From positions 11,096,501 through 11,160,500 of the forward strand of contig NC_087090.1 in assembly GCF_963855985.1 (NCBI RefSeq): a stretch of 64,000 bases of DNA, read 5' to 3'. The notes beneath the pieces were generated by a model that saw nothing but the letters and a program-made list of their open reading frames with translations, was not told where the DNA came from and ran no database searches. Below are positions 9,496-35,400 of this stretch, piece after piece. This DNA is from Ostrinia nubilalis. Its lineage: Eukaryota > Arthropoda > Insecta > Lepidoptera > Crambidae. A program made the position numbers and the translations under genes. Numbering within the stretch: the stretch's first letter is position 1; each line of letters begins with the position of its first letter.

Positions 9496-11243
9496 CAGTC
9501 GTGGTCAACTAATTAGGGACAGATAGAATACTAAGCAATACTAAGTGTTCATATCCTATTATTGTGAGCTTCATTCGATATTACTGGCTGTTACTTTGTA
9601 AACATATTGACTATCAAGTACTCTATTTAACAGAATACAATAACAACAAAAAAAACTTACTAACTTAATAAAAAATCTAAATCAAATCACATGAATCGGT
9701 AATTATGGTACGGACGGTCTGGCCACCTAATTAGGGACGCTTAAGTTTTTCCTTCTAAATTAAAAAAAATAAAAAGTAATAACTTTTATTCTGTTCACTT
9801 GTAATTTCGGCGTCAATTTGAAAAGCGATATTCTTATCTTGCGAGTTAAAAACTCATCAAATTATTAAAGGTAATGGGCTGAAAGAAAAGCAACAATGCG
9901 CTAAGTTATAATCAATCTTTATCAGTGTGGATGGCCATACCGGTAAATTGCAGATCATCTGAAATGTTCAAAAACATGAATCTACGATGCAGTGGCTTAT
10001 TTCAAAATCATGAAACCATAGAAAGTATGCCTAGAAGGAAGAAGCCAATAAAAACAACCCCACAAGATGATCGCAGAATGGTCACTCTCGCAAAGAGACC
10101 CCTTTAAGGGTTTCGTTCTGATCAAGAGCGAGATTTTTGGACCAGAACCGACTGCTGGAGTATCTGCGAGGACCGTCAGAAGGCGACTGGTGGAAGCAAA
10201 GCTTGTAGGAAGAGTTCCTCAAAAAGTTCCACTACTGAAGATGGAACACAAAGAAGCAAGATTGGCGTTTGCAAGAAAGTATGGACATTAGGCTTTTGCT
10301 CAATGGATAAATGTGCTGTTTTCTGATGAGATCAAGATAAATCTTATTTCATCCGATGACAGACAATACGTGCGACGACTTGTAAAGTCCGAAATGATAC
10401 CAAAGTAAACGAAGAAGCAGGTGAAACATACAGGCGGCAATATAAAAATCTGGGGATGTTTTTCTGGACATAGAGTGTAACCTATAAAAAGAACTGAAGT
10501 TAAACTTGAGCAATTCCAATACAAACAAATATTGGAGAAAACGATGCTATCGTATGCTGAAGAAGTCTTACCAGTCTTATGAACATTTCAACACGATAAC
10601 GACCCAAAACATACCGCGTACTCTGTTTAATCGTTCCTAGCGCAACAGTCAGTGACGGTACTAGATTGACCCGAAAACAACTCAGACTTAAGCCCTATAG
10701 AGCTTATGGTATGAAACGAAGGAAAAAGTTGCAGCTCAACGTACTGGCACTAAAAATCAGCTTTTCGTGGCATTTCATGGTGTTTGGAATAATATTTCTT
10801 TAGAAACCTGTAATGATTTGATTGCATCCATGCCGCGCCAATGTCAAATGGTTATAACCAACAAAACCAACCATATTGGTTATAAAAATACGTTTGATGA
10901 TTTTGTTTTGTATTCTATATTTATTAATGAAAACTTTTTATGTAAGAAACACTTAAATAATTTCCAATTTATTTACATTTACAGTGAAAGTGTTACGTGT
11001 CCCTAATTAGTTGTCCATCCCTAGGTCAATAAATGTGTAGGTGGCAATGATTTATTTATTTTAAAAATATTGATCGCAACTAGCTAGTTTCTTTTCTGGC
11101 CTTTTAATATTTAGAATACTAGCCAAATTACTTGTTATTAATAGGCACAAGCTACAAAGCCTCGTGAAGATTTTTTTTTTCGGACTGGAGAGACGGTCTT
11201 GTGTTTTAGTCATATAACGTCCCTAATTAGTTGACCACGACTG
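9496..11243 (+). mobile_element. Tc1-like transposon (inner level)
   Basis: Inverted ends beginning CAGTCGTGGTCAACTAATTA / complement at 11243, each flanked by TA, the Tc1/mariner target. At 1748 bp it has the size of an autonomous element, but its transposase frame is broken. It is inserted in the TA-rich array of the hAT-like element. Confidence 0.88.
9925..10760 (+). pseudogene. Tc1 transposase pseudogene
   Basis: Conceptual pieces in order fit a Tc1 transposase (usually about 340 residues). There is a helix-turn-helix remnant (SARTVRRRLVEAKLVGR at about 10168-10218) and the first catalytic block VLFSDEIK (about 10315-10338). QHDNDPKHTA (about 10590-10620) carries the second Asp, and a PxNNSDLSPIE block (about 10671-10703) carries the final Glu of DD34E. 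Stops and frameshifts separate them, for example TAG after the first block's upstream ORF and within the third. The element cannot make its own transposase. Confidence 0.85.
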
Positions 11244-11760
11244 TATATCAGATATATATCAACTTTGATATATATCAATTTTGTATGAAAGTCATACTAT
11301 TATTTTATTGTATTATTCATGAATACTATTGCATAAGTGTTGCATTAACATGTTTTTAATGTTTTTAAAACTTAAAATCAGACAAATAAAGCAAAATCAT
11401 AAAATTTCTTTTGAATCCGGCAAAATTTACAAAAAAAATAAAAATCTTATGTCAAAAAGTACAAATACAGTAACAAATTTTAAAAGTTGATATATATCAT
11501 TAAAACCGGCTTGATATATATCGGATATATATCCGATATATATCTTGATATATATCCCTTGATATATATCCTCGAACCCTGTTTTTTAGTGTCCTCATTT
11601 TCATCTCGGAACCATTTCACCCAGGTGAATTGAGTCGACTAAAGCAGTCGTCTTTATTCATCTAGGAATTTATTTACCCAGGTGAACAGATGCGACTTTT
11701 TTCATTGATCAAGTGGACTTATATCACTAATTCACCTGGGTGAACAAAGTGGAATAAACC

Positions 11761-12713
11761 AATTGATGCTAAAACTTAGATTAATAAAATTTTAGCATTA
11801 ATTGAGTAGTTAATCTATGTACTAAAAGCCAACAGCATTAACTTGTAAATTGGATTTTCATAAAAATGAGCTAAACTAATGCTTTAAGTTCATGATTATT
11901 TTGAAATTATTAAACGCCGTGCATAACTGGCCAAGCGCAGGTGTATTTGCCAGTCGTAACGCTAAATCTTCTTTACCTAGTTATAACTACTGGCTAAACG
12001 TCATCTACGTTACTTTCTATGAGTTGCAATACTTATAATAAATATTTTAAGTTCGTCGACTGTTACGCAATTCGTAAAACCGTTTGTACTTTGTAGCTGT
12101 GATAGTTTGCATACAAAGTGTACGGCGGGTACGCCGCTCGTGTTTTGTTTTTGATGCATACTCGGGGAGACGAATGAACACTGACAGCTCTAATACAACG
12201 CACGAGAGTGTAAACTAACAGTGAGTTAGGTTAAGTTAGATTGTAATCTAATTACTTCTGATTATAATCTGACGGAATTCTCAATTTTAAGGTGACATTG
12301 ATAGTATAAAATAAGTACCTACCTGATTGAATATTAAAATTTATACATATAACTCATAAAATCTGAGAACTATTAATATCTATTTTAGAAATTGTGTACA
12401 GATTGAGGGATAGCGAATATTATGTTTCTTTTTGGCAATTAAAGAAAATAATAACACTATCACTGTGCTTCTAATGCGCGACTTTAAAGAAGTAATAAAG
12501 TAGAGGAAGTAAATAAAACAATATATGCCATCATTTTCCAGTGTAATAAATGAGGCAGCATAATGATTTACAAAACAATATCTATAAACACGATTACCTA
12601 TTTGATTAGTATCTTTTACCAAACATTCTTCAAGAAGACTACATAAAAACCAAGTGCTTTAAGGTCATATTATGCGGAAAATAAATTGCTTCGGACCGAT
12701 AAATAAATACTTG
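11761..12713. other. no gene seen
   Basis: AT-rich single-copy-looking DNA between the nest and the next MITE. A small inverted pair (AATTGATGCTAAAA / TTTTAGCATTAATT at 11761-11805) is next to the nest. The only ORFs are short and unconvincing. Confidence 0.4.
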
Positions 12714-12937
12714 CTAAAGCCTGGTCCGTGAGCACGTAGAATTTTGTTCAATGACCCCAAGCTACCCATCCTTATCGCTCGCGCGTAATTATATTGCTGT
12801 CGCGACTGTGCGACGGGTACCCGCAGTAAGTGTGCGAGCGCGACAGCAACATAATTACGCGCGAGCGATAAAGATGGGTAGCTGGGTGTAGTGGGTTCAT
12901 TGGACAAAATTCTACGTGCTCACGGACTAGGCTTTAG
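12714..12937. mobile_element. palindromic MITE, CTAAAGCCTRGTCCGTGAGC termini
   Basis: Both ends carry CTAAAGCCT.GTCCGTGAGCACGTAGAATTTTGT in inverted orientation. Inside, CCCATC.TTATCGCTCGCGCGTAATTA pairs again. The hairpin covers the whole 224 bp. Confidence 0.75.
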
Positions 12938-13122
12938 TCATCGATTGGTCCAGTCTTGAATATAACGTGGAATGTTAAAACAGTGTAAATAAAATAAAAA
13001 GAAAGTAACTGAATTCATAATAATTGCAATTATTACTAACAATGATTTCTTAATAATTAAATACGATTTACTATAAATAAGGTTGAGGGTTAAGAAGAAC
13101 CGCGGAGCGCCGCGGCGTGTTA

Positions 13123-13299
13123 GGGCGCTTTCAATTTAGACGTTTCGTGTCGCACGTTGGTCGTGCGTTTGCAAGACCGCACACTAACTATTGGTAATTG
13201 ATAATTTTATTCTGACGCAATTGTCATACAATTAGCCATGTGCGGTCCTGCAAACGCTCGACAAACGTCCAACACGAAACGTCTAAATTGAAAGCGCCC
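13123..13299. mobile_element. 177-bp MITE in the Rab14 3' UTR
   Basis: Inverted ends GGGCGCTTTCAATTTAGACG / complement, with TTA on both sides as a 3-bp duplication (Harbinger-like). It lies 31 bp downstream of the Rab14 stop codon on the transcribed (-) strand. It contains an AATAAA on that strand (13211-13206), the first polyadenylation signal after the stop. A fragment of the same sequence is at about 14273-14310. Confidence 0.8.
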
Positions 13300-13329
13300 T
13301 TAGCACGAGCAGTAGTCGCGCGCGGCGTG

Positions 13330-28391
<15,062 letters not shown>

Positions 28392-28641
28392 CTAATTAAT
28401 TAGAAAAGTTACATATTCAACATAATTGCCACACAAACAAAAAAATCGTAGCGCTTTAATAACATTCAATCAATTCAATGGAACCAAATGATAAACTAAC
28501 AATTAATTTGAAGTAGCCCTATTATTGGTGTGTCAGTGATTCATTCATAGACCTTCAGTACCCAAGGTAGAAATGCACAAGTAAATACATATTGACAGTA
28601 AAATGTATATAAAAACCCAAGACCAATTTAATATTACTTAC

Positions 28642-28920
28642 GTAGAATAGAGATGATTTTTATTACGCGTAACAACACAAAGAATTTTTTGTCTTTCTTT
28701 TTAAGCCTCAGCAGTAAGTGTCAAGTGCAAAACTTTCACTAGTTGGACTAATATCTTACAAAGTTTCAAATCAAGAGACTTTCAACAATTCCAATACTTA
28801 GATACTACAATGTATTGTTAAATAAAAATTATTCACACTAGTTTTCCACCATCACAGAAAAATCAGCAAATGACAAACAACAGTCGTCAGTCACTCGCAC
28901 AGATTATAAAACTTTAGTGA
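28642..28920 (-). other. Rab14: probable Rab14 5' UTR exon
   Basis: A consensus donor CTAC|GTAAGT sits at 28642 on the - strand, 285 bp upstream of the acceptor at 28357, giving a short 5' UTR intron. The upper boundary is a guess from position relative to the facing gene; the transcription start is not known. Confidence 0.5.
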
Positions 28921-29301
28921 TGTAGTCAATGCGATTACTTAAAAAAGTGCGATTCGGTATAAATAGTATAGATGTCCTACACTGAACCTGCGCCACCGTC
29001 AATACTCTGTTATTAATAGTTCCGATTTTTGCCACGTCGGAAACTACTGAAAAATGTCATTTGCAGGAGGGCGCTGTCATCAATTCCGAGTAATATTTGC
29101 GATCTTTCCACCACCACGGGTGAGACGGTTCGGTGTAGTTCATCTATACCCAGAGCACACCCAGAGCCTACTAAATAAAAAAAAACATCATCTGTCAATG
29201 TCACTGTGGCCATCATCCCACATCATCCATCAAACCTCGAAAAGTCAGTGTAATTTTATGTAATCTTCAGAATTAGTTTCAAAGGATAACAGCTATATAA
29301 A
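28921..29301. promoter_or_regulatory. shared divergent promoter region of Rab14 and NDUFS6
   Basis: The genes are transcribed away from each other with about 0.4 kb between the likely Rab14 first exon and the NDUFS6 ATG. No TATA box or initiator could be assigned. Most of it is a repeat (28976-29140), so promoter sequence and transposon overlap here. Confidence 0.55.
28976..29140. mobile_element. diverged MITE in the divergent promoter
   Basis: 'GCGCCACCGTCAATAC', 'AGTTCCGATTTTTGCCACG' and 'GGAGGGCGCTGTCAT', then 'GTAGTTCATCTATA', occur in the same order in 43355-43745 and, inverted, in 62638-62800. The family ends in inverted ACTGAACTGTCC / GGACAGTTCAGyG. This copy is the most diverged. Confidence 0.65.
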
Positions 29302-29424
29302 ATGAATTCTTCAGTCAGATTATTGCAATCTAAAACGCTACTTCAATCTTATAAATATGTGACACCGTGTTTAAGTCGCAACGTTTCAAACAAAGTAGAA
29401 GATATCTGCACCCACACAGGCCAA
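29302..29424 (+). CDS. NDUFS6: NDUFS6 exon 1
   Basis: ATG in TATAAAATGAAT opens 41 codons: MNSSVRLLQSKTLLQSYKYV (presequence-like) through VEDICTHTGQ, ending at a GTACAT donor. The THTGQ segment is the family's N-terminal signature. Confidence 0.93.
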
Positions 29425-32400
29425 GTACATACTTTTGTTTTTTATTAAATTTTATAGCATAGAAGGCTATTTATTCTGAAAATATTACAGTTTTGGCAAA
29501 AAATTAAGATAAAATTAACTACAACTTAAAATCCACACTTCAATAATATATTATCTTTACCAGCAGTGTGTATAATTCAGGTATTCTATACAATACCTAG
29601 GTAATTTATACAGGATGTTTGACGGAAGGTTAGACGTTAGTTAGGGTCATTTAAAGAATACAAGTTCGCCCATTTGACCCTAAGTAAGCTACTTTTTGTT
29701 TAATTAATAAAGCACATAATTAAAGACCTAATGCCAAACAAAGCGCCAGGTTATCACTGGCAGGGTATTGAAGGAGTTATTTAGAAAGGCAATCATGCTA
29801 ATAACATATCCAACGCCATAAAATACTGTTGAAACGAATGAAACCCCACATTGATGACGTGATACCTGAACACCAATAACATTTTTCAATAACATCCACA
29901 GAACCATAAACATCTTTTCAGAAGCACTAAAAAAGAAACGATACTCTCAGCTGCGTTCTTGGACATAAGTCAAGCCTAGCCCACCACCATCTACAAGTTC
30001 TAGCCCGTTCTACATAATGCTTGGGTCATATTTCAAAGACAGATGCTTTGAAGTCAGACACTTGTTCTGCCCTATGCAACATAACGTCTGGTATGCTCCA
30101 GAGTAGTGTCTCGGGGTCTGTGCTGTACCTATTGTTTACCGCAGACCTGCCAACCACTGGATTATACAGGGTGGAAACGATAAGTTATCTCACTCGATTA
30201 TTTCTAAACTATACTAGATATCGCAAAACTACTTACTGATTCTGAAAGTGCTTCACGAGCTCTTTCAAATGGTATGTTAAATTCGTACACATACTCACTC
30301 ACAAATTGGATATTAAATACAAATAGTCTGAAACCAACTTATTCACCAATACCATAATTTGCCAATTCAATCCATCAATCATAGGTACACAACACACTGA
30401 TATTTTAGAAGGCTCTCGGGTCATGGCGTTTAGCTCGCGGCCAACGTTCGAATGCCACAAGGAATATCTTTTTGTTATCCCGTACGACTCCCCGCGTTCC
30501 TCAGGTGTAATTTGATAGCCAAATCAGCGTTAATCCTTTCGTTGCTAACATCGTTGCTAACAGACGGCCGTCCTGATGCCGGAATGTCCCCATTCCGCTT
30601 CGGCCATTCGAACGTTATGATGTATGTCCCCATACATGTATGCTATCTATGTCGTTTAATTACTTGAGAATCAATTATCATCTGCAACACCTTAATCAAC
30701 AGTTGAATCAATCGTCCAGCTGAAATTCGATTCGCATTTGACAACACCAGTGTAGTGTCAACACCTTCCTTGTGAATAGTTTCACCCGAGGACCTTAAAT
30801 TAAACATTCTATTTTACTCTTCCGTCTTCGTTACATTTTCTTTTTCTCTGTTATTGCAATCATTCTGTCTGAGCGATATTCAGTACCATTTTCATAATAA
30901 TGATTCTGGCAGTCTTCGAGGCCAGTGTCATAAATCAATCTTCTTTCAGTAAGTCCTGAGGTACTTTCTTCTTTAGTCTACGAACGAATACTTGAAAATA
31001 TATCGTCCACAAATAAACTGTTATGTAGCTCCAGTTTTCATTATGATAAGTTTAGCTTTATTATTTATTTCTTCTTTCACTGTTTTGATACCGAATTTTC
31101 GGTAAAGTCTCTCGTGACGTACCACGGTGCTTCTACAATATCTCAATACTCCATCGTATACTGCTGCTTTACCACATTAGTGCATTCACATAAAGATTTA
31201 CAATTCAGGTAGCATCTTCGACAGTTTCCATTGAAACTTCAACAAAAACGTTTGTCTAGATTGGTTTCATTATACACTTATACTATAACAAGACCTTATT
31301 TTCCACTGCAGGTTGACCATTTCTTATGACTTTTTGCGTTATTGTTGTCCTATTGCTGGACGTTTGGTAAAAATATGCTTTTTCCACGTTACGTTTCATC
31401 CAAGTACATGCCAAGATGTAAATATCTCTTCATCGAAACTAATTTTGTCACGTTCGCTTTGACGTTCGTTATTTCATTTCATTATTTCATTTCATCATTT
31501 CATTTCATCATTTCATTTCATCATTTCATTTCATCATTTCATTTCATCATTTCATTTCATCATTTCATTTCATCATTTCATTTCATCATTTCATTTCATC
31601 ATTTCATTTCATCATTTCATTTCATCATTTCATTTCATCATTTCATTTCATCATTTCATTTCATTTCATCATTTCATTTCATTTCATTTCATTTCATTTC
31701 ATTTCATTTCATTTCATTTCATTTCATTTCATTTCATTTCATTTCATTTCATTTCATTTCATTTCATTTCATTTCATTTCATTTCATTTCATCATTTCAT
31801 TTCATCATTTCATTTCATTTCATCATTTCATTTCATTTCATTTCATTTCATTTCATTTCATTTCATTTCATTTCATTTCATTTCATTTCATTTCATTTCA
31901 TTTCATTTCATTTCATTTTATTTCATTTCATTTCATTACGCTTATTCATTTCATTATTTCATCTCATCTCATCTCATCTCATTTAATTTAATTTCATTAC
32001 ATTTATTCAATTCATTTCATTATTTAATTTCATTTCATTACAATTCATTTCCTCATTAACAGGTTTAGGCGGCATAGATACAGTGTAGGTTCCATGACAT
32101 GACCTTGTGGAACTCCTGCTTTCACTTTATCAATCCCTTTAAGATTCTACTTGTTCAAAAACTGAGTAAGCATCGCTTGTGCATCGGCATTCTTTTCACT
32201 CATAATAATATGTATATTCATAATATTTATTTATTCATTATTTGCAAGTCATATTTCATCACATACTGTATCATACTTAATATTAACTCTGTAAGGGTGT
32301 AGCAATTTTACAACTTATAATAATTTAGGTACTGAGTGAGCGCAGCTTGTGCTTCGACATCCCTTTCACATTTTTGAGTGAGCACCGCTTACACTTCTGC

Positions 32401-35400
32401 CCCCTTTTCACTAACAATATACATATTCGTAATAATTCAGGTACTGAGTGACTACCGCTTGTGCTTCGACATCCCTTTCACAATTAAAGTGAGCACCGCT
32501 TGCACTTCGGCCTCCTTTTCACTCATAATAATATAAGATTTATAAACATTAGCGTTCCATTTCAATTCAGTAAATCGTATAAAATTGTCACATTGAGACC
32601 AGCGTTTCTTTATTTTACTCATAATGTAGTTTTAAAATAATTCAGCTATCTACTGAGTGAGCACCGCTTAAGCTTCAGCATCCATTTCACGATTAAGTGA
32701 GCACTGCTTGCTCTTCGGCATACTTTTCACTCCTTTGTCTAATAAATAATATTAAATCATTACCTCCATTGGTGCCAGCATTGCTACCAAAATAATATTC
32801 TTAATCACCTTTTTTTTTTTTTATCACTTGCTTTCCTTCTAAGTAGTTTGGTCCCGTAACAGTAATATAATAAACATTCTGAAGTAAGGAATTCCACCAT
32901 TGCTTTAACAGTAACATTATAATTTACATTACATTACATTTTATTCTCAATATAGTCAACCAATATGTAAATGTTCATAAATAGGACCCAGTAATCATTA
33001 CTTGTACACATGATTAAAATAGTTGCCTGCAAATTTTGTCACGTACATATCCCAAAATGAGTAGTAATTGGATAGTCCACATGTCTAATCTTAACTCTCA
33101 ATGCGCTTTTCATAATTTAAAGTAGGTATCCATTGGTGACGACTTTTCACATTGTCAAGTCTCTAGTTGACTCACTCTAGTCTCAACTCTCAATGCATTA
33201 TATCCTAAAGTAGGATCCATTGGTAACAACTATTTATTTCACATTGTCAAACCTCTAGTTAGACTCACTCTAGTCTCAACTCTCAATGCACTATATTGTA
33301 AAGTAAGTATCCATTGGTGATGTGACTATTTCACATTTCAAATCTCTCATTTTAAATTCACCTTAGTCTCAATTCTAGTATTCGCTAGATTCACAATCGG
33401 CCTTGTTATTACTGCACTGCTGTCCAGGGTTTGTTTGGAATTATAAATGCTTGATAACTTTAGTGCTGCTCCTTTACTCAAGGAAATAGTGGTGAGTCTG
33501 GATGTACTACTCACATCTCGCATACACGGTATGGTGGATTAGATCACTATCATAAGTTTCATTAATGCTTTTCAAGTGTGACAAACTAATGAAGTACCAC
33601 TTATATTCGTCAATATGTCTACCACTTCATAAGACAAGACATGTTTATTCAAATTCAAATTATTTATTTCTCATTATGGTAGATAAAGATTTTACCACGT
33701 GTTAATCGTACCTATGTTTTTTCAAGTGTATCCCATTTATAAAAATTCACTGTTTTCTATAAGTTGGAACACATTATCATGTATCTGTATACATACATCT
33801 TGGATTATTTCACTGAGATGGCAGTAAATATACTTTTCTTTGTTGTCACGTCCACTAAATGTATAGTAGTAAATGTATATATTAATAAGTACTTTCACCA
33901 AACGTACCTATAATATGTAAAACAATAACACAATCACTTTGATTTCATCATTCACCATTATTGTTCAGTTTCATAAAGTCCAGCATTAAAACTCTTCTCA
34001 TTTAAATGAACTACGACTTGTTGTATCCTTTGCAACTTAATTATTTATGTATGAATTTCGTATACATAATGTTCCGATAATGTTTTATAACAATAACTAC
34101 ACTCGAGCCTGGAGTCGGTCATTTGAAATGTTTGTAAACATCTCAGTGTCCACACTTGTATCGACTTCCATGGACAAATTTTCATATGTGGCCAATTAAT
34201 TATTACATTATCATCTTCAACTTTTCATTATCTTATGCTGTTAAATTCAGTTACAGTCCGGAATACCGGAAATGTAATGTAACATTTCCGGTGTAACATC
34301 ATTATCTTCAGATTTTAAAAGTGGGAAGCAAATAAGTATGCGTTATAACTCTTGTGAACTGGGTCGATCGTTGCAGAATTCAGTAAGTACTTACTAACTC
34401 TTCCACCAATGAACTTGAATCATTATAAAGAAGTTTAGTCCCATGTAAATAGATACATAATGTACTAAAATAATGTCTTCATTTAACACTGGAACAGCCA
34501 CTTCGAGAATCGCCAAGATAAACGTAAACTTTTACTGTTTGCAATTATCGCTCTATTTTATTAATATTTCATTTATTCTAGTGATCGGGTTTTCAATAAA
34601 ATTTTGTCCTCCGTCAAAAGCCTGCTTAAGGTATCTTTTGCTACTCGTATTATATATCCATTATCAACAGGCAACTTTTTTTTTTCATTTTCTTAACGTT
34701 CCATTTATTAACCTTTTACTTTTATTTCCATCCCTGGAATATCATTCTGATTTAACTTAATCACCAAATAAGTACATTACTTATTTTAAACTTTCGTATA
34801 CCATATTTTAAGTGTACCTTGAAATGTGGTTAAATTTATTTCTGTATAATATTATAAGATCTATCCATGCGAGGATTTTATATTATCTACTCAATTGAGT
34901 ACATTGTTTTCACCGTATGACACTCGTAGAAGCTGCTCTCAATTAACAAAATGCTCTAAGATCTGTCTGTCAGGCACATGCCTCCTCGTAGTCCTGTTTT
35001 GAATTTACATAGTTGTATTCTCCAATTTACACACCTCTAGTTCTTTCGTCTTCAGTGTTGTAGGTCTCGCATATACGTAACAACAGCTAAATTGAGTCTC
35101 ATAAATCATTAGTATTGTGTTATCAATTCATTATCAGGCAGGTCCACTAGTACACTGCTCGAAAATGGTAGGTAAACATTAAACTCTACATAAATTACAG
35201 AGAATGTGACCATGTAATATGAACTTCAGAACGACGAGTCTGTTTCGATTCCTTGTCTCGCAAATAAGCAGGTTGCTTCTTTTATTTTTAAGTCGTATGA
35301 CATTTGTCGCGGATATTTATTTTTTTACATACATCACTATCACATTTCACATATCAATAAACATACATTCTTTTCACATAGTATCACTCGTATATTAGTC

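Larger units (their letters stand above)
9435..11581. mobile_element. hAT-like element with GATATATATC arrays (middle level)
   Basis: Inverted ends CAGGGTTCGA / TCGAACCCTG. An exact 8-bp duplication TTTTTTAG is present at 9427-9434 and 11582-11589. Both ends are made of (G)ATATATATC / CCGATAT motifs (9444-9495; 11244-11280; 11488-11570). Without the Tc1 insertion it is about 400 bp and codes for nothing. 8-bp duplication and CAGGG ends point to the hAT superfamily. Confidence 0.8.
9404..11760. mobile_element. outer element of a three-level nest (GGTTTATTCCACT-type termini)
   Basis: The right end read inward is GGTTTATTCCACTTTGTTC. The left end starts GGTTTAT, lacks about 8 bp, and continues GGGTGAACAAA. 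CAATTGAT precedes it and AATTGATG follows it (9 shared bases CAATTGATG around the junctions). The original element was about 200 bp and has the palindromic motif TTCACCCAGGTGAA several times (11612-11750). It is split by the element at 9435-11581. Confidence 0.65.

Noticed and set aside
31342..31986. 214-codon ORF, the longest in the window
   Set aside because: It is the TTTCA microsatellite read as FHFIS; no start context and no domain.
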